Source: Flavobacterium taihuense (GTDB taxonomy: Bacteria; Bacteroidota; Bacteroidia; Flavobacteriales; Flavobacteriaceae). Taken from it: DNA of 64,000 nt. Below are positions 38,635 to 48,452 of the stretch, piece by piece. The stretch spans positions 186,001-250,000 of the forward strand of contig NZ_JAHWYN010000002.1 in NCBI RefSeq assembly GCF_019351435.1, written 5' to 3'. The notes under the pieces are model-generated. The model made no database searches and had not been told where the DNA came from. It worked only from the letters and a program-made list of their open reading frames with translations. A program made the translations under genes and the position numbers. The first letter of the stretch is position 1. Each line of letters begins with the position of its first letter.

Positions 38635-40242
38635 ATGGATAATAGCTCGATTCAAAAAGAACAAAACGAATACGCCAAAAACGTAAAAGGAGAACCTATA
38701 TACATCCTTGAAGCCGAAAGCGGTCGTAAAGGCTATTGGTGTATGGGCTGTGATACAGAAATGGAAGCTGTCAAGAGAATCAAGAATATTCACCATAAGT
38801 CCTATTTTAGGCATATTGCTAAAGATAAAGATATTGAGAGGAAGTGTACATTCAGTAATCAAGATTACAGACATAGACTTGCAATAGATATTTTGCAAAG
38901 AACGAAAAGAATTAAAGTGCCTAATCTCTATAAATATGCACCGGATGGTTCAGAAGCAATATTGCTCGAAGAAACAAAATTCGTGGAAGCCCACTCAGTT
39001 AGAGCGGAACTTACATTTTATGAAGATGATAATGGAAAGGTTCAGTGGGGTAAAAATCCGGAAATAGAAAATAAAAATTTATTGATCAGACCCGATGTGA
39101 CATTTTTTGATATTCATGGAAAACCAATTCTCCTTATTGAAATTGTTGTCACACATAAGTTGGATGATGATAAAAAAGCAAAAATTAATCGACTGGGAAT
39201 TAATACTATTCAAATAACCATACCAAAAGATTCTCCGGAAAATATTGCAAAGAACTTATTAATAACAAAAAACACTAAATGGGTTTTCAACAATGTCGAA
39301 CAAAACACAAACTACTTTCAACTTCCCAATAGAGCTTCAGAGAGAATATTACCGATTGACACAATCGAAATGGGATTTTTCAGAGAATCTTTCGTCTGTC
39401 GAGAGAACCAAATTAGGAATCTTATACGAGGACTTAAAAAGTGTGTGGGATCGCAACACTACAGAAGTGTTGAACGAAAACTTGAATCTGAGATATCAAG
39501 AATTGAGGAAGCTACAAGAAAGCATCAATCAAGATTGGACGAAATACAAGCAGGAATTGAAAGAGAAATACATTCAGAACTTGAATCAAGAAGAGAAGAA
39601 CTTGAATCAAGAAGAGGAAAGCTTGAAGAAAACGGTCTTGACCTGGAAAAACGATATTTTAAGCGCAGACAAGAAATTACAGATGAACAAGCTGATACTG
39701 ACAGGGAGATTGAGCTTAGACACCGAATTGGAAAATCTGAAGAAGACATTAGAAGAGAATTTGAATCAGAAGAAGCAAGAATTGACAGTGAGCTCAGCAG
39801 AATTAAGCGAGAACAAGGGCATATTGTCGATGAAATCCAATCAGAATCAAGATTCGAAGAGAATTTTGATGGAGAAAAATTACGAATTGAAGATGAAGAA
39901 AGAGACCTTGAACAAGAATTTGCAGACCTTGAAAGACAAGAACGTGAAGGATTTGAAAGCCTTAGAAAAAAGTTTCAACCTGATGAAGGAACAAATGGAG
40001 AATTCACAAAATTCACAATTGAGGAGAGAATACGAAGCGAATTTGAAAGGAAACACGAACAAGTTGTTGAAAGAGTTAACAATAGAGATGTACAGCCAAA
40101 TGACGAACTGTCCGAAAGAATTAAAACCATACTTGAATTACGGGGAGTACTTGATGATTATAACGATGTACAAGCAACTCTCGAAAGATGCCGAACAGGA
40201 AAAGAAATTGTTAAAATCGGATCTTATAAAGAATGGGATTAA
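38635..40242 (+). CDS. CoiA-like / DUF6035-type nuclease with long coiled coil
   Basis: 535 residues. The N-terminal 230 residues contain a CoiA-like zinc/nuclease region: GYWCMGCDTEM, SYFRHIAKDKDIERKCTFSN, and the PD-(D/E)XK-like core RPDVTFFDI... ILLIEIVVTHK. The rest is an extremely charged coiled coil (repeats of ESRREEL and IRREFESEE) ending with a helical domain. An overlapping frame of 326 codons on the same strand (39293-40273) is almost certainly not the gene, since the third codon positions are AT-rich only in this frame (4 G/C in 40 codons checked against about 22 in the other). It lies 97 bp after the SMC-type ATPase; function inferred as nuclease. Confidence 0.75.
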   Translation: MDNSSIQKEQNEYAKNVKGEPIYILEAESGRKGYWCMGCDTEMEAVKRIKNIHHKSYFRHIAKDKDIERKCTFSNQDYRHRLAIDILQRTKRIKVPNLYKYAPDGSEAILLEETKFVEAHSVRAELTFYEDDNGKVQWGKNPEIENKNLLIRPDVTFFDIHGKPILLIEIVVTHKLDDDKKAKINRLGINTIQITIPKDSPENIAKNLLITKNTKWVFNNVEQNTNYFQLPNRASERILPIDTIEMGFFRESFVCRENQIRNLIRGLKKCVGSQHYRSVERKLESEISRIEEATRKHQSRLDEIQAGIEREIHSELESRREELESRRGKLEENGLDLEKRYFKRRQEITDEQADTDREIELRHRIGKSEEDIRREFESEEARIDSELSRIKREQGHIVDEIQSESRFEENFDGEKLRIEDEERDLEQEFADLERQEREGFESLRKKFQPDEGTNGEFTKFTIEERIRSEFERKHEQVVERVNNRDVQPNDELSERIKTILELRGVLDDYNDVQATLERCRTGKEIVKIGSYKEWD

Positions 40243-40433
40243 TGAGGAATGGTTTATGAATAATTTATCATAGCTCGTTCAATAAAAATTGAGGATTCTA
40301 TCTGTACTATAGGCAAAATTGAGTTACTGAGAAATGCTCGAAAACTACCAACAATCATATAAAAGCAATGCAAAGTATAGTATTTTTGTTAACAGGAAAT
40401 TTAAAATTAAGAAATAAGCATACAGCATAGAGA

Positions 40434-42299
40434 ATGGAAAACTTAAAAGAATTAGTAGAACGATTAAACTTATCGGATGAATGCACCGATTTGGAAGCCA
40501 AACGCGCTTCCGAAATAGGTAAATCAATACTGGAAACCGTTTGTGCTTTTAGCAACGAACCAGGTCTTGGCGGTGGTTATTTACTATTAGGCGTTGAAAG
40601 AGAAGATGAGGTGACAAGTTTGTTTCCAAGCTATATTGTTTCCGGAATCCCTCAAGAAAACCTTGATAAAATACAGGCCGATTTGGCCAATCAGTGTGCC
40701 GAGAACTTTAATATTCCTATTCGACCTCAAATCACAGTTGAAAAAACGACTGCAGATAAATATGCGATCGTAGTTTTTGTTCCCGAACTAAGTCCTGAAC
40801 AAAAACCACTGTTTCTTAAACACAAAGGCTTGCCACAAGGAGCCTATCGCCGTATTGGTTCTGCAGACCATAAATGCACAGAAGATGATTTGGTGATTTT
40901 TTACCAAGGAAATGAAACCTTGGACAAGTCCATCATTAAAGACGCCGATTTGGATGATTTGTCGGAGGAAGCGATTTCCCTTTACAGACGATTCAGAAAA
41001 AATGTCAATCCTTCTGCGGAGGAACTTACCTATGATGATAATGATTTGTTGAAAGCGTTAAACGCAATCCGAAAAAGCAACGGAATCTTTCAGGTTACTT
41101 ACACCGGATTATTATGCTTTGGATCCAGAATGGCGCTCCGTAGATTGTTGCCTATGGTAAGAGTCGATTACATTCGTGTAAGCACCAACAAATGGATTGA
41201 AGACGCAGACAAACGTTTTGATGCAACACTCGATATGAGAGGTTCCCTTTTGGAATTAGTGCAACGTATTATTTCAACAATTTCAGATGATTTGCCCAAA
41301 GGATTTGTGTTAAACGACAATAATATTCAAGCCAAAAATATCGGGTTGCCAATGCGTGTTTTGCGTGAAGCTGTGGTGAATGCGTTAATCCATCGTTCGT
41401 ACAGGGAAAACAGCCCCATACAGATTATTCGATACCCAAACAGAATTGAGATTATAAATCCGGGGTTTTCATTAAAAACCGAAGACCAATTGGGCGAACC
41501 GGGTTCTGTAAACAGAAACCCTTTTATATCCGCAATTTTCCACGAAACCAACTTGGCGGAAACCAAAGGGAGTGGTATTCGTACTATGAGAAGCTTGATG
41601 GAAAAAGTCGATATGATGCCTCCTACTTTTGAAAGCAGTAGAGAAAACAACACTTTTATGGTAAGGCTCTTATTGCACCACCTGCTAAATGAAGAAGATA
41701 TTCATTGGTTAAATGGCTTCAGTAATTTCGATTTGAATGACAATCAAAAACGAATTTTGATTTTCGTTCGTGAAGTAAATGCAATTGATAATTCAACTGC
41801 CCGACAAATCAATGGTTCTGATATTCTTACTGCAAATGCCGATTTAAGAAAATTAAGGGAACTGGATTTATTGAATCAGAAAGGCAAAAGTAAATTCACA
41901 TATTACACCACTTCGGAACTTTTGAAATCCTATATTTCCAACGAAGAAGAAATCCTTAGTGCACTACCTCCTGACCTTAGTGCACCACCTCTCGAGCTTA
42001 GTGCACTACCTGTTGAAGATGATATTCCTGATGAACTCAAACAGCTGATAGAGTCATTAGGCAAAAGAACTAATGATAAGGAAAGAATAGCAAATATTAT
42101 TTTGCAATTATGTTCGCATAAACCTATGAAAGGCAAAGTAATTGCGCAGATATTGGGAAAAACGGAAAAGTATATTTTTAGGGAATTTTTAAAGCCGTTA
42201 TTGGATGAAAAAAAATTAAATTATACCATTCCAGATATGATTAATCATCCCAATCAGGCTTATATAACAATTGTAAGAACGGACGAAAAAGCAGAATAA
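40434..42299 (+). CDS. AlbA_2 (Schlafen-like) ATP-binding protein
   Basis: 621 residues. The N-terminal 150 residues are the AlbA_2/Schlafen domain (ECTDLEAKRA, GGGYLLLGVE). Next comes a GHKL-like C-terminal ATPase module: REAVVNALIHRSYRENSPIQ and ETKGSGIRTMRSLMEK. A winged-helix region then a low-complexity segment with three LSALP-type repeats, and another helical domain finish the protein. AlbA_2/HATPase_c_4 proteins are widespread presumed transcription regulators or defence proteins; here it stands alone between a nuclease gene and a YobI-type ATPase. Confidence 0.75.
   Translation: MENLKELVERLNLSDECTDLEAKRASEIGKSILETVCAFSNEPGLGGGYLLLGVEREDEVTSLFPSYIVSGIPQENLDKIQADLANQCAENFNIPIRPQITVEKTTADKYAIVVFVPELSPEQKPLFLKHKGLPQGAYRRIGSADHKCTEDDLVIFYQGNETLDKSIIKDADLDDLSEEAISLYRRFRKNVNPSAEELTYDDNDLLKALNAIRKSNGIFQVTYTGLLCFGSRMALRRLLPMVRVDYIRVSTNKWIEDADKRFDATLDMRGSLLELVQRIISTISDDLPKGFVLNDNNIQAKNIGLPMRVLREAVVNALIHRSYRENSPIQIIRYPNRIEIINPGFSLKTEDQLGEPGSVNRNPFISAIFHETNLAETKGSGIRTMRSLMEKVDMMPPTFESSRENNTFMVRLLLHHLLNEEDIHWLNGFSNFDLNDNQKRILIFVREVNAIDNSTARQINGSDILTANADLRKLRELDLLNQKGKSKFTYYTTSELLKSYISNEEEILSALPPDLSAPPLELSALPVEDDIPDELKQLIESLGKRTNDKERIANIILQLCSHKPMKGKVIAQILGKTEKYIFREFLKPLLDEKKLNYTIPDMINHPNQAYITIVRTDEKAE
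41955..42017 (+). repeat. Three 21-bp tandem repeats inside the AlbA_2 gene
   Basis: Units at 41955-41975, 41976-41996 and 41997-42017, each starting CTTAGTGCAC, encode LSALPPD, LSAPPLE and LSALPVE. A further partial copy, CTTAGTGCACTA, occurs at 42305-42316, just after the stop codon. Copy number is likely to vary between strains. Confidence 0.85.
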
Positions 42300-42543
42300 A
42301 ATAGCTTAGTGCACTAGTTAAAAGTATTTATTGGACTGCAATACTTATTGAGAAAATAGTTAGAAGCGATTTAGGGAGTTGCTAGCTAAACTTTTCTTAT
42401 GTCTTAAGTTATCATCTCCTGGATGAAAGATAGTTTTTAGAATGAAGAGTAAAGATGTCGTACATCCAACACTTTTTAGTAAATCTTTTAAACACATTCT
42501 TTGTGTAAGTATATAAACAAGTTTTCCAAAATTATAAAAGAAT

Positions 42544-45500
42544 ATGAAAAGAAAGTTACTGCAAAAAATAAGAGAATGGCTCTTCTGTATCATTCATTTA
42601 TTAACCACATGCCTTAGAAAACTTAATGGGACCCATAAATTTGATAACAAGCAAGGTTTGCAAGACTTTGCCCCTAAAAGACTTCGAGGAAATCAAGATA
42701 AATACAGCGAAAGTTTAAAGTATTCTATTGACAATCCAAATATCAAAAACGTTGCTCTGTCAGGTGCTTATGGTTCCGGAAAAAGCTCTATTATAAAAAC
42801 TTTTGAGTATAAATATCCTCAGTATAAATGTTTAAATATTTCATTAGCGACATTCGATGAGAATGTTCACAACGATAAAGAAATTGAATTTTGCATTCTA
42901 AAACAGTTGTTTTATAAGGTCGAACAAAACAAAATACCCGAATCAAGATTTAAACGTATTGAAAATCACAAATATATTGGTTGGAAAGCGTTTGCTTTTC
43001 TTTTATGGATAACTTCACTCGTACATTATTTAGAAATAAAATCTCTGAATAAGCTTATTGAGATTTTTAATGTGGATTTTTATAGTAAGCCAGCAACAAT
43101 AGTTTATTTCCTCTATTTGATTGGCGGTGTTGCATTTTTGCTGTATAAAGTGATGGGATTTGTTTTGAACTTTAAATTGACAAAACTTAGTTTTCAGAGC
43201 GCAGAAATTGAAAATGGGGATACTAAAAAAAGTAAAGATTTTGAAAATGAAATAGATGAAATTCTGTATTTCTTTGAGAGAAATAATATTGATGTTGTGT
43301 TTTTAGAAGATTTGGATCGATTTGGAAATTCGAATATTTTTATCAAACTGCGTGAAATAAATTTTTTGATAAATAATTATGAGCCTATAAAAAAAGATAG
43401 AAAAGTAACTTTTGTTTATGCCGTTCAAGATGATACTTTTAAAAAAGATGAAAGAACCAAATTCTTTGATTTTATTATTCCGGTAATCCCCGTTATAAAT
43501 TACAGTAATTCTGGGACGGAATTATTAAACAAAATTGACATTAAAGCAGACAAAATTGAAAAGTCATTTATAGACGAAGTGTCACTTTATTTAACGGACA
43601 AAAGAACATTGATTTCTATTGTCAATGAATATAAAATCTATAAAAAAATCATTGGCAAAGATTTAGACAATAGAAAACTTTTGGCAATGATGATTTACAA
43701 AAATATTGAGCCGACAGATTTTGACAGCTTAAACAAACAAAAAGGATATGTTTACTGTGCTTTTACTAAATCATATGATTTGATAAAAGATATAATTAAC
43801 GCTTTTGACAAGCAAAGAGATGCTTTACAAATTGAACTGGAAAAAATTAATGCTGAAAATCTGGAAAATGTAAAAGAATTAAGAAATTTGTATATCCTAG
43901 AGTTTTACAAAAAAGTTTCCCCGACACAACAAATTCATAGTTTTTACATCAATAATTCATCTTGTTCTGCAGATAAAGTAACAACGGATTCTAATTTTGA
44001 GGAATTTTCTAAAAGTACTAATATTAAATTCTATTACAATTATGCAAATGTTACAAACCACGGAATTTCATTTAAACAATTAGAAGATGTTATTGGGGAT
44101 TATGGGTCTAGATTAGAGGTTATTAAGAATAAAAAATCAAGCTATTTAAATGAAATAAAATTAAAAATTGAATATTTCAAAACTGAGAAACAATCTATTA
44201 AGTCTAAGAATTTATCCCAACTTATTAAAGAATATAATTCTATGGATTATTTTTCTGGAATAATAACAACGGATCCTCTACAGAATCAAAATCTGGTTAA
44301 TTATCTATTAAGATATGGTCATCTTGATGAAAGTTATTTACATTATATTTCGCACTTCTATGCTGGAAGTATTAGTAAAAATGATTATGACTTTTTATTA
44401 TGTTTTACCAATGGTAGTGTTTTGCCTTTTAGCCATAAATTAGAGGAGTTAGATGGTCTATTTTTAAAATTAAAAGACATTCCCGATTATTTTGACAGAG
44501 TGCAAATTCTAAATTTTTCGCTGTTAGATTATCTGATAAAAAACAGGCTCAAAAAGACTAATAGTGAATTGCAAAGAGTTTTAAAATTATTAATTATTAA
44601 TGCTCCACATCAATTCATTGATGACTATATTAATTATACAGAAGAAAAAAACATAAGAGATTTTATAATAGAACTAAACTCTCAATGGAATACATACAGT
44701 GAATCAGGTTTTTGGTCTGAAATTTCACCTGTGTTTACTCTTGAAAAACTAAAATTTTATCTGAATTTAATGTTTTCTTGTGCAGACAATAAAAAAGTGG
44801 CTGAATTCATCAATCGATTTGATGTAGAGCAACTAACACCAATATTTCTATCGAAATTAGAAGATATAACTTATTTTGAGGGCAATAAAAGTAAATTGAT
44901 GGAATTTATTTCTACTGTCAGTATCAAGTTTGAAAACCTAACCGAAATTTCTAATAAAGAACTATCTGACTTCATTTATAACAATAGTTATTATCAGATA
45001 AATGATAAAATGATCGAATTGTTTTTAAATCGATATGCGAAAAATGCAATTGATTTCGAATTATTAAAAACAGCCAATTATACAACAATAAAAAATTCGG
45101 GCGCCTCAAAATTAATTCAATATGTCAACTTAAATATTGAATTTTACATTAAAACGATTTTCTTGAAATTAGAAAACAATTGTAACGAATCTGAAGAAGT
45201 TATTATTGATTTACTGAATGATAATTATGAGGTTTTAGAACTAGAATTATTAATTGAAATCATTAATAAAAATCAGACTACAATACGAGATATTTCTAAA
45301 ATTAATGAAATCAACTTATGGACTGAATTATTGCAAGACGATAAAATTGCTGTTACTTGGGAAAATTTGTTGTATTACTATAAAGAAAAAAAAGAATATG
45401 ATGTCACTTTAAAGGATTATTTGAATAATGAAAAACATTATGATAAATTAAGCAAAACCAAAATAAATAAAAATTTTGATGAAGAAAACTCTCCTTTTGT

Positions 45501-46218
45501 TAAAGATTTCCTTATTGCATTATTTACGAGTGATTTGAAAACAGAAAGTTTTGCAAAATTAATTTCGTCATCGCCATATTTCTACGAGGGAATAGAAAAA
45601 TTTAAGACGATCTCTAATGATAAAATGAAATTGTTGATCCAAAACAGAACAGTTCGTTTAAACAAAACAGTTTGCAAATCAATCAGCGAAAGCTTCCCCG
45701 AGCTACTTATTTCATTACTAGAAAAGAATAAGGATGAATTCATAAATAGTGTCGGAGATTATACTTTAGACTCTTCGATTATTATAAAATTAATCGATTC
45801 TGAAATATTTGATTCTAAACAAAAAATGGAGATAATAGATAACACTCCAGAGTCCATACTTATGGCAAATCAAAGCATTGCTAGAAAAGTTAGTCATTTA
45901 TTGTCGCAAAACCCGAAAACACAAGTAAGCATAGAGTTGTTAAAAGTGTTACTTACACAAAGCCAATCGATCGAAGACAAAGTAAAGTTATTTAATTTAT
46001 ACTATATCGATTATGACGAATCTGAATTAGAAAATATCATTGAATTACTTGGTGAACCGTACTCAAAAATAACAAAAGGAAAGAGGCCTCAATTTAATAA
46101 TAATAGTTATAATCTTGATTTTGTCACTAAAATGAGAGGTGTTTTCATTAGAAATTCTGAAATTGTAGATAATAATAGATTTATTCAAACAAGCTCAAAA
46201 AAAGTATCTAAAATATAA
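42544..46218 (+). CDS. YobI-family P-loop NTPase, membrane-associated
   Basis: 1224 residues. Walker A GAYGSGKSSI near residue 74 and Walker B VVFLEDLDRFG near 248 define a KAP/STAND-like P-loop ATPase of the YobI family. Two transmembrane segments lie between them (about 147-165 and 186-208), a KAP-like feature. The remaining 900 residues are long alpha-helical repeats without a recognised domain. Related giant ATPases are found in defence islands and bacteriocin-tolerance loci. It ends in a strong terminator and is followed by the Abi unit. Confidence 0.78.
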   Translation: MKRKLLQKIREWLFCIIHLLTTCLRKLNGTHKFDNKQGLQDFAPKRLRGNQDKYSESLKYSIDNPNIKNVALSGAYGSGKSSIIKTFEYKYPQYKCLNISLATFDENVHNDKEIEFCILKQLFYKVEQNKIPESRFKRIENHKYIGWKAFAFLLWITSLVHYLEIKSLNKLIEIFNVDFYSKPATIVYFLYLIGGVAFLLYKVMGFVLNFKLTKLSFQSAEIENGDTKKSKDFENEIDEILYFFERNNIDVVFLEDLDRFGNSNIFIKLREINFLINNYEPIKKDRKVTFVYAVQDDTFKKDERTKFFDFIIPVIPVINYSNSGTELLNKIDIKADKIEKSFIDEVSLYLTDKRTLISIVNEYKIYKKIIGKDLDNRKLLAMMIYKNIEPTDFDSLNKQKGYVYCAFTKSYDLIKDIINAFDKQRDALQIELEKINAENLENVKELRNLYILEFYKKVSPTQQIHSFYINNSSCSADKVTTDSNFEEFSKSTNIKFYYNYANVTNHGISFKQLEDVIGDYGSRLEVIKNKKSSYLNEIKLKIEYFKTEKQSIKSKNLSQLIKEYNSMDYFSGIITTDPLQNQNLVNYLLRYGHLDESYLHYISHFYAGSISKNDYDFLLCFTNGSVLPFSHKLEELDGLFLKLKDIPDYFDRVQILNFSLLDYLIKNRLKKTNSELQRVLKLLIINAPHQFIDDYINYTEEKNIRDFIIELNSQWNTYSESGFWSEISPVFTLEKLKFYLNLMFSCADNKKVAEFINRFDVEQLTPIFLSKLEDITYFEGNKSKLMEFISTVSIKFENLTEISNKELSDFIYNNSYYQINDKMIELFLNRYAKNAIDFELLKTANYTTIKNSGASKLIQYVNLNIEFYIKTIFLKLENNCNESEEVIIDLLNDNYEVLELELLIEIINKNQTTIRDISKINEINLWTELLQDDKIAVTWENLLYYYKEKKEYDVTLKDYLNNEKHYDKLSKTKINKNFDEENSPFVKDFLIALFTSDLKTESFAKLISSSPYFYEGIEKFKTISNDKMKLLIQNRTVRLNKTVCKSISESFPELLISLLEKNKDEFINSVGDYTLDSSIIIKLIDSEIFDSKQKMEIIDNTPESILMANQSIARKVSHLLSQNPKTQVSIELLKVLLTQSQSIEDKVKLFNLYYIDYDESELENIIELLGEPYSKITKGKRPQFNNNSYNLDFVTKMRGVFIRNSEIVDNNRFIQTSSKKVSKI

Positions 46219-46231
46219 TTGAACTATATTT

Positions 46232-46262
46232 CCGAAGTCTCACGACTTCGGATTTTTTTTTG
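46232..46262 (+). terminator. Intrinsic terminator of the YobI-like gene
   Basis: CCGAAGTC, a TCAC loop, GACTTCGG, then a run of nine T. A perfect 8-bp stem. It isolates the following small RNA/Abi unit from read-through. Confidence 0.92.
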
Positions 46263-46348
46263 TTTTAACAAAACCCTATTTTTTAAAGAGATATGAATGA
46301 GTTTTGCCACTATGGCATTGTTGATAAATACGATTAATTGTTAAAAAG

Positions 46349-46380
46349 TTTGCGTAATAATATGCTTCTGTATATATTTG
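46349..46380 (+). promoter_or_regulatory. Promoter for the Abi-associated small RNA
   Basis: TTTG at 46349-46352 and TATATTTG at 46373-46380, 20 bp apart, fit the Bacteroidota consensus. Transcription would start about 46386, just upstream of a short hairpin with a terminator-like T-run, not at the Abi coding region. Confidence 0.6.
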
Positions 46381-46386
46381 TCCCAA

Positions 46387-46435
46387 TCGTACCAGTAGCG
46401 CTTCCCGTAAGAACAGCCTTCTGGTCTTTTTTTTT
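46387..46435 (+). ncRNA. Candidate small RNA antitoxin/guide of the AbiF unit
   Basis: About 49 nt from the predicted start to the end of a nine-T run at 46427-46435, only 8 nt before the Abi start codon. It folds with ACCAG (46391-46395) against CTGGT (46421-46425), extended by AG/CT, around a small inner hairpin CTT CCCGT AAG. Structured RNAs directly upstream of AbiF-type HEPN genes have been reported as RNA antitoxins; position, promoter and terminator here fit that pattern. RNA existence is inferred. Confidence 0.5.
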
Positions 46436-46443
46436 ATAACTAC

Positions 46444-47343
46444 ATGGCTAACAAAGATCCAAAAACTGTAACGGAACAAATTGAATTATTAAGACAAAGA
46501 GGTTTATTATTTCGTAATGAAGAATTAGTGCCTCATTTCCTTGAAAACATTAGTTATTATCGTTTAAAAGGATATTGGTGGGAAATGCAATCTAATAAAG
46601 TAGAACACAAATTTAACGATAAAAGCTACTTTGAAGAAGTTATAGATTTATATAATTTCGACAGACATTTACGTCTACTGATGTTTGATGCAATAGAAAG
46701 GATTGAAGTGGCTTTGAGAACAAAATTGATTTATCATTTATCACTTACTTATGGCCCATTATGGTATTTAGATTATTCCATTTTTACAGACGGAATAAAT
46801 CAAATGTCAATAGTCGGTCATTTAAGTAATGAAATTATAAGAAGTAAAGAACAATTTATAATAGAGCATAAAAGTAAGCACAAAAATGAATTACCCGAAG
46901 CATGGAAAGCATTGGAGGTCGCATCAATGGGTTCATTATCTAAGATATATAAAAATCTAAACCATCAATTGCCAGAAAAATCCACAATTGCTTTACAATT
47001 TGGGTTTAATTCTCACAGCGATTTTTCAAGTTTTCTAGAAGCAACTACAGTAATAAGAAATGTAATAGCACATCATTCCAGGTTATGGAATAATAATATT
47101 ACAATTAAATATTTGTGGCCAAAAAATTTAAAAAATAATCCTATCACTTATATTCCAGACGAAAATCAAAGAGCTAAATTATTTCCTTTATTTTCACTAG
47201 TACTTTACACATTAGAAAATGTTAGTCCAAATAGTTCTATCAAAGGTAAGTTCTATAGTTTATTAGATGAGTATCCAAACGTTCCAGTACACAAAATGGG
47301 CTTCCCGGAAAATTGGCGAACGCAACCAATATGGGTACAATAG
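46444..47343 (+). CDS. Abi-family (AbiD/AbiF) HEPN RNase
   Basis: 299 residues of the Abi_2 family: TVTEQIELLRQRGL, ISYYRLKGYWWEM, YNFDRHLRLLMFDAIERIEVALRTKL and the HEPN RNase motif RNVIAH (R-x4-H) at about 206-211. AbiD/AbiF proteins arrest growth during phage infection by cleaving RNA; HEPN dimers form the active site. The gene has no promoter of its own visible; the terminated small RNA directly upstream (46387-46435) may control it by attenuation or by binding the protein. Confidence 0.87.
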   Translation: MANKDPKTVTEQIELLRQRGLLFRNEELVPHFLENISYYRLKGYWWEMQSNKVEHKFNDKSYFEEVIDLYNFDRHLRLLMFDAIERIEVALRTKLIYHLSLTYGPLWYLDYSIFTDGINQMSIVGHLSNEIIRSKEQFIIEHKSKHKNELPEAWKALEVASMGSLSKIYKNLNHQLPEKSTIALQFGFNSHSDFSSFLEATTVIRNVIAHHSRLWNNNITIKYLWPKNLKNNPITYIPDENQRAKLFPLFSLVLYTLENVSPNSSIKGKFYSLLDEYPNVPVHKMGFPENWRTQPIWVQ

Positions 47344-48452
47344 AGAATACCTCAATCAGTACATAAAATAGTCGTTTATTCTTCAATTCCAAATTTAATG
47401 GAATGTAGAATGCCATAACACCATCACGTTAAACATCACGGGCAAACAATCGGTCTCTCTCCGGTCGTTCGCTTTGTTCCGTTCGGCTGTTCCAGTCGGT
47501 CGTCGGTAGAAAAAGCCTCCTCCCTCCATTCCACAGTCCGCTCGTCAGCATAGCGTCGGCCAGCCCTGATAAAGGGCAGGCCACCACTATGCTTCCTCGC
47601 CCTCATCTCCACACGCTCTCTTCCTGCGTTCGGCGGGGCTATCACATCCACAATACAGCTTCATTCCATTTCTCTCCGCAGGCTCCGCTCCATTATATTC
47701 AGCAGTATTATGTCTGTCGCCCCTAGTTTTTTCAGCGGTTGCTCCTTCGCACAGCCATCGGGGTTTGCTCCGCTTCCTTCTCCTGCGCTTTACGGCATTA
47801 ATCAGATTATTGTTTATAAGATAGAAATCGGCTTTATACAACTGTTCCCTGAGCGCAGTCGAAGGGCACTTTGCATTTGAATAAGGAACGCTACCGCTGA
47901 TTTATATTTTTTCCCCGCCGTTTCACGCTCCTATCCCTTCTCTCCACTTCGTCCCGCAGAAAAAGCGGGACTACGCTTCATTCCCGGTCTAGGGTGGCTG
48001 TTCGATTGCCGCAACCCCGCCACTGCGCTCCTCGACAAATAATAATTTCCGCTATCGCTTCAATCATTATTTTCTGCGGTGCTTGGGGGTGTTTGATTGC
48101 CATTTCCATAAGAACTCCCCCGAAAAGAGCTAAACAACAACATCAGTCTTCGAAAAAAAAATAAAAAAAAGAAAGTAAAGATAAGTTCCGGTTTTATAAA
48201 AAATACAAGTTCAAGCCCTCTGGGTTTTAGATAAAATCTCCACCCTCAAACTAAAATGTGCAATCCATAATAGTAATCGGTTCGGGTAGTATTTTTTCTA
48301 AAAAACTAGATTTTTTAAAAACCTCCACTTAAGCGACGACTTTCTTTTTTTCTTTTTCTTTTTTGAGAAAATTTTAGAAAGGCGGTTTCGACAGATTCGG
48401 CATTTCTAAAAGCGGAAAATAGAAGAAAAACTAACTTTTAAATTCCGAAACC
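47344..48452. other. GC-rich non-coding block
   Basis: About 1.1 kb without a convincing gene. Bases 47440-48090 are conspicuously richer in G and C than anything nearby, with runs like TCTCTCCGGTCGTTCGC and frequent CCGCT/GCGGT pairs. Reverse-strand frames of 71 and 84 codons are basic, low in hydrophobic residues and look like chance frames. It may be a structured RNA, an origin of transfer, or a remnant from another genome. The last 350 bases (48100-48450) are AT-rich with poly-A/T runs. Confidence 0.55.
47849..47868. repeat. CCCTGAGCGCAGTCGAAGGG dispersed repeat
   Basis: This imperfect palindrome is one of the best-known interspersed short repeats in Bacteroidota genomes. It lies at the end of the GC-rich block. 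Confidence 0.8.

Noticed and set aside
39293..40273. A 326-codon forward frame in the CoiA-like gene
   Set aside because: Its third codon positions are G/C-rich whereas the overlapping 535-codon frame has the AT-rich third positions normal for this genome; kept only as a finding.
46276..46479. A 67-codon reverse frame across the Abi small RNA
   Set aside because: It overlaps promoter, hairpin and Abi start; no support from composition.
47436..47841. Two reverse-strand frames (71 and 84 codons) in the GC-rich block
   Set aside because: Composition is arginine-rich and without hydrophobic core, no ribosome site is seen; they look like by-products of high GC.
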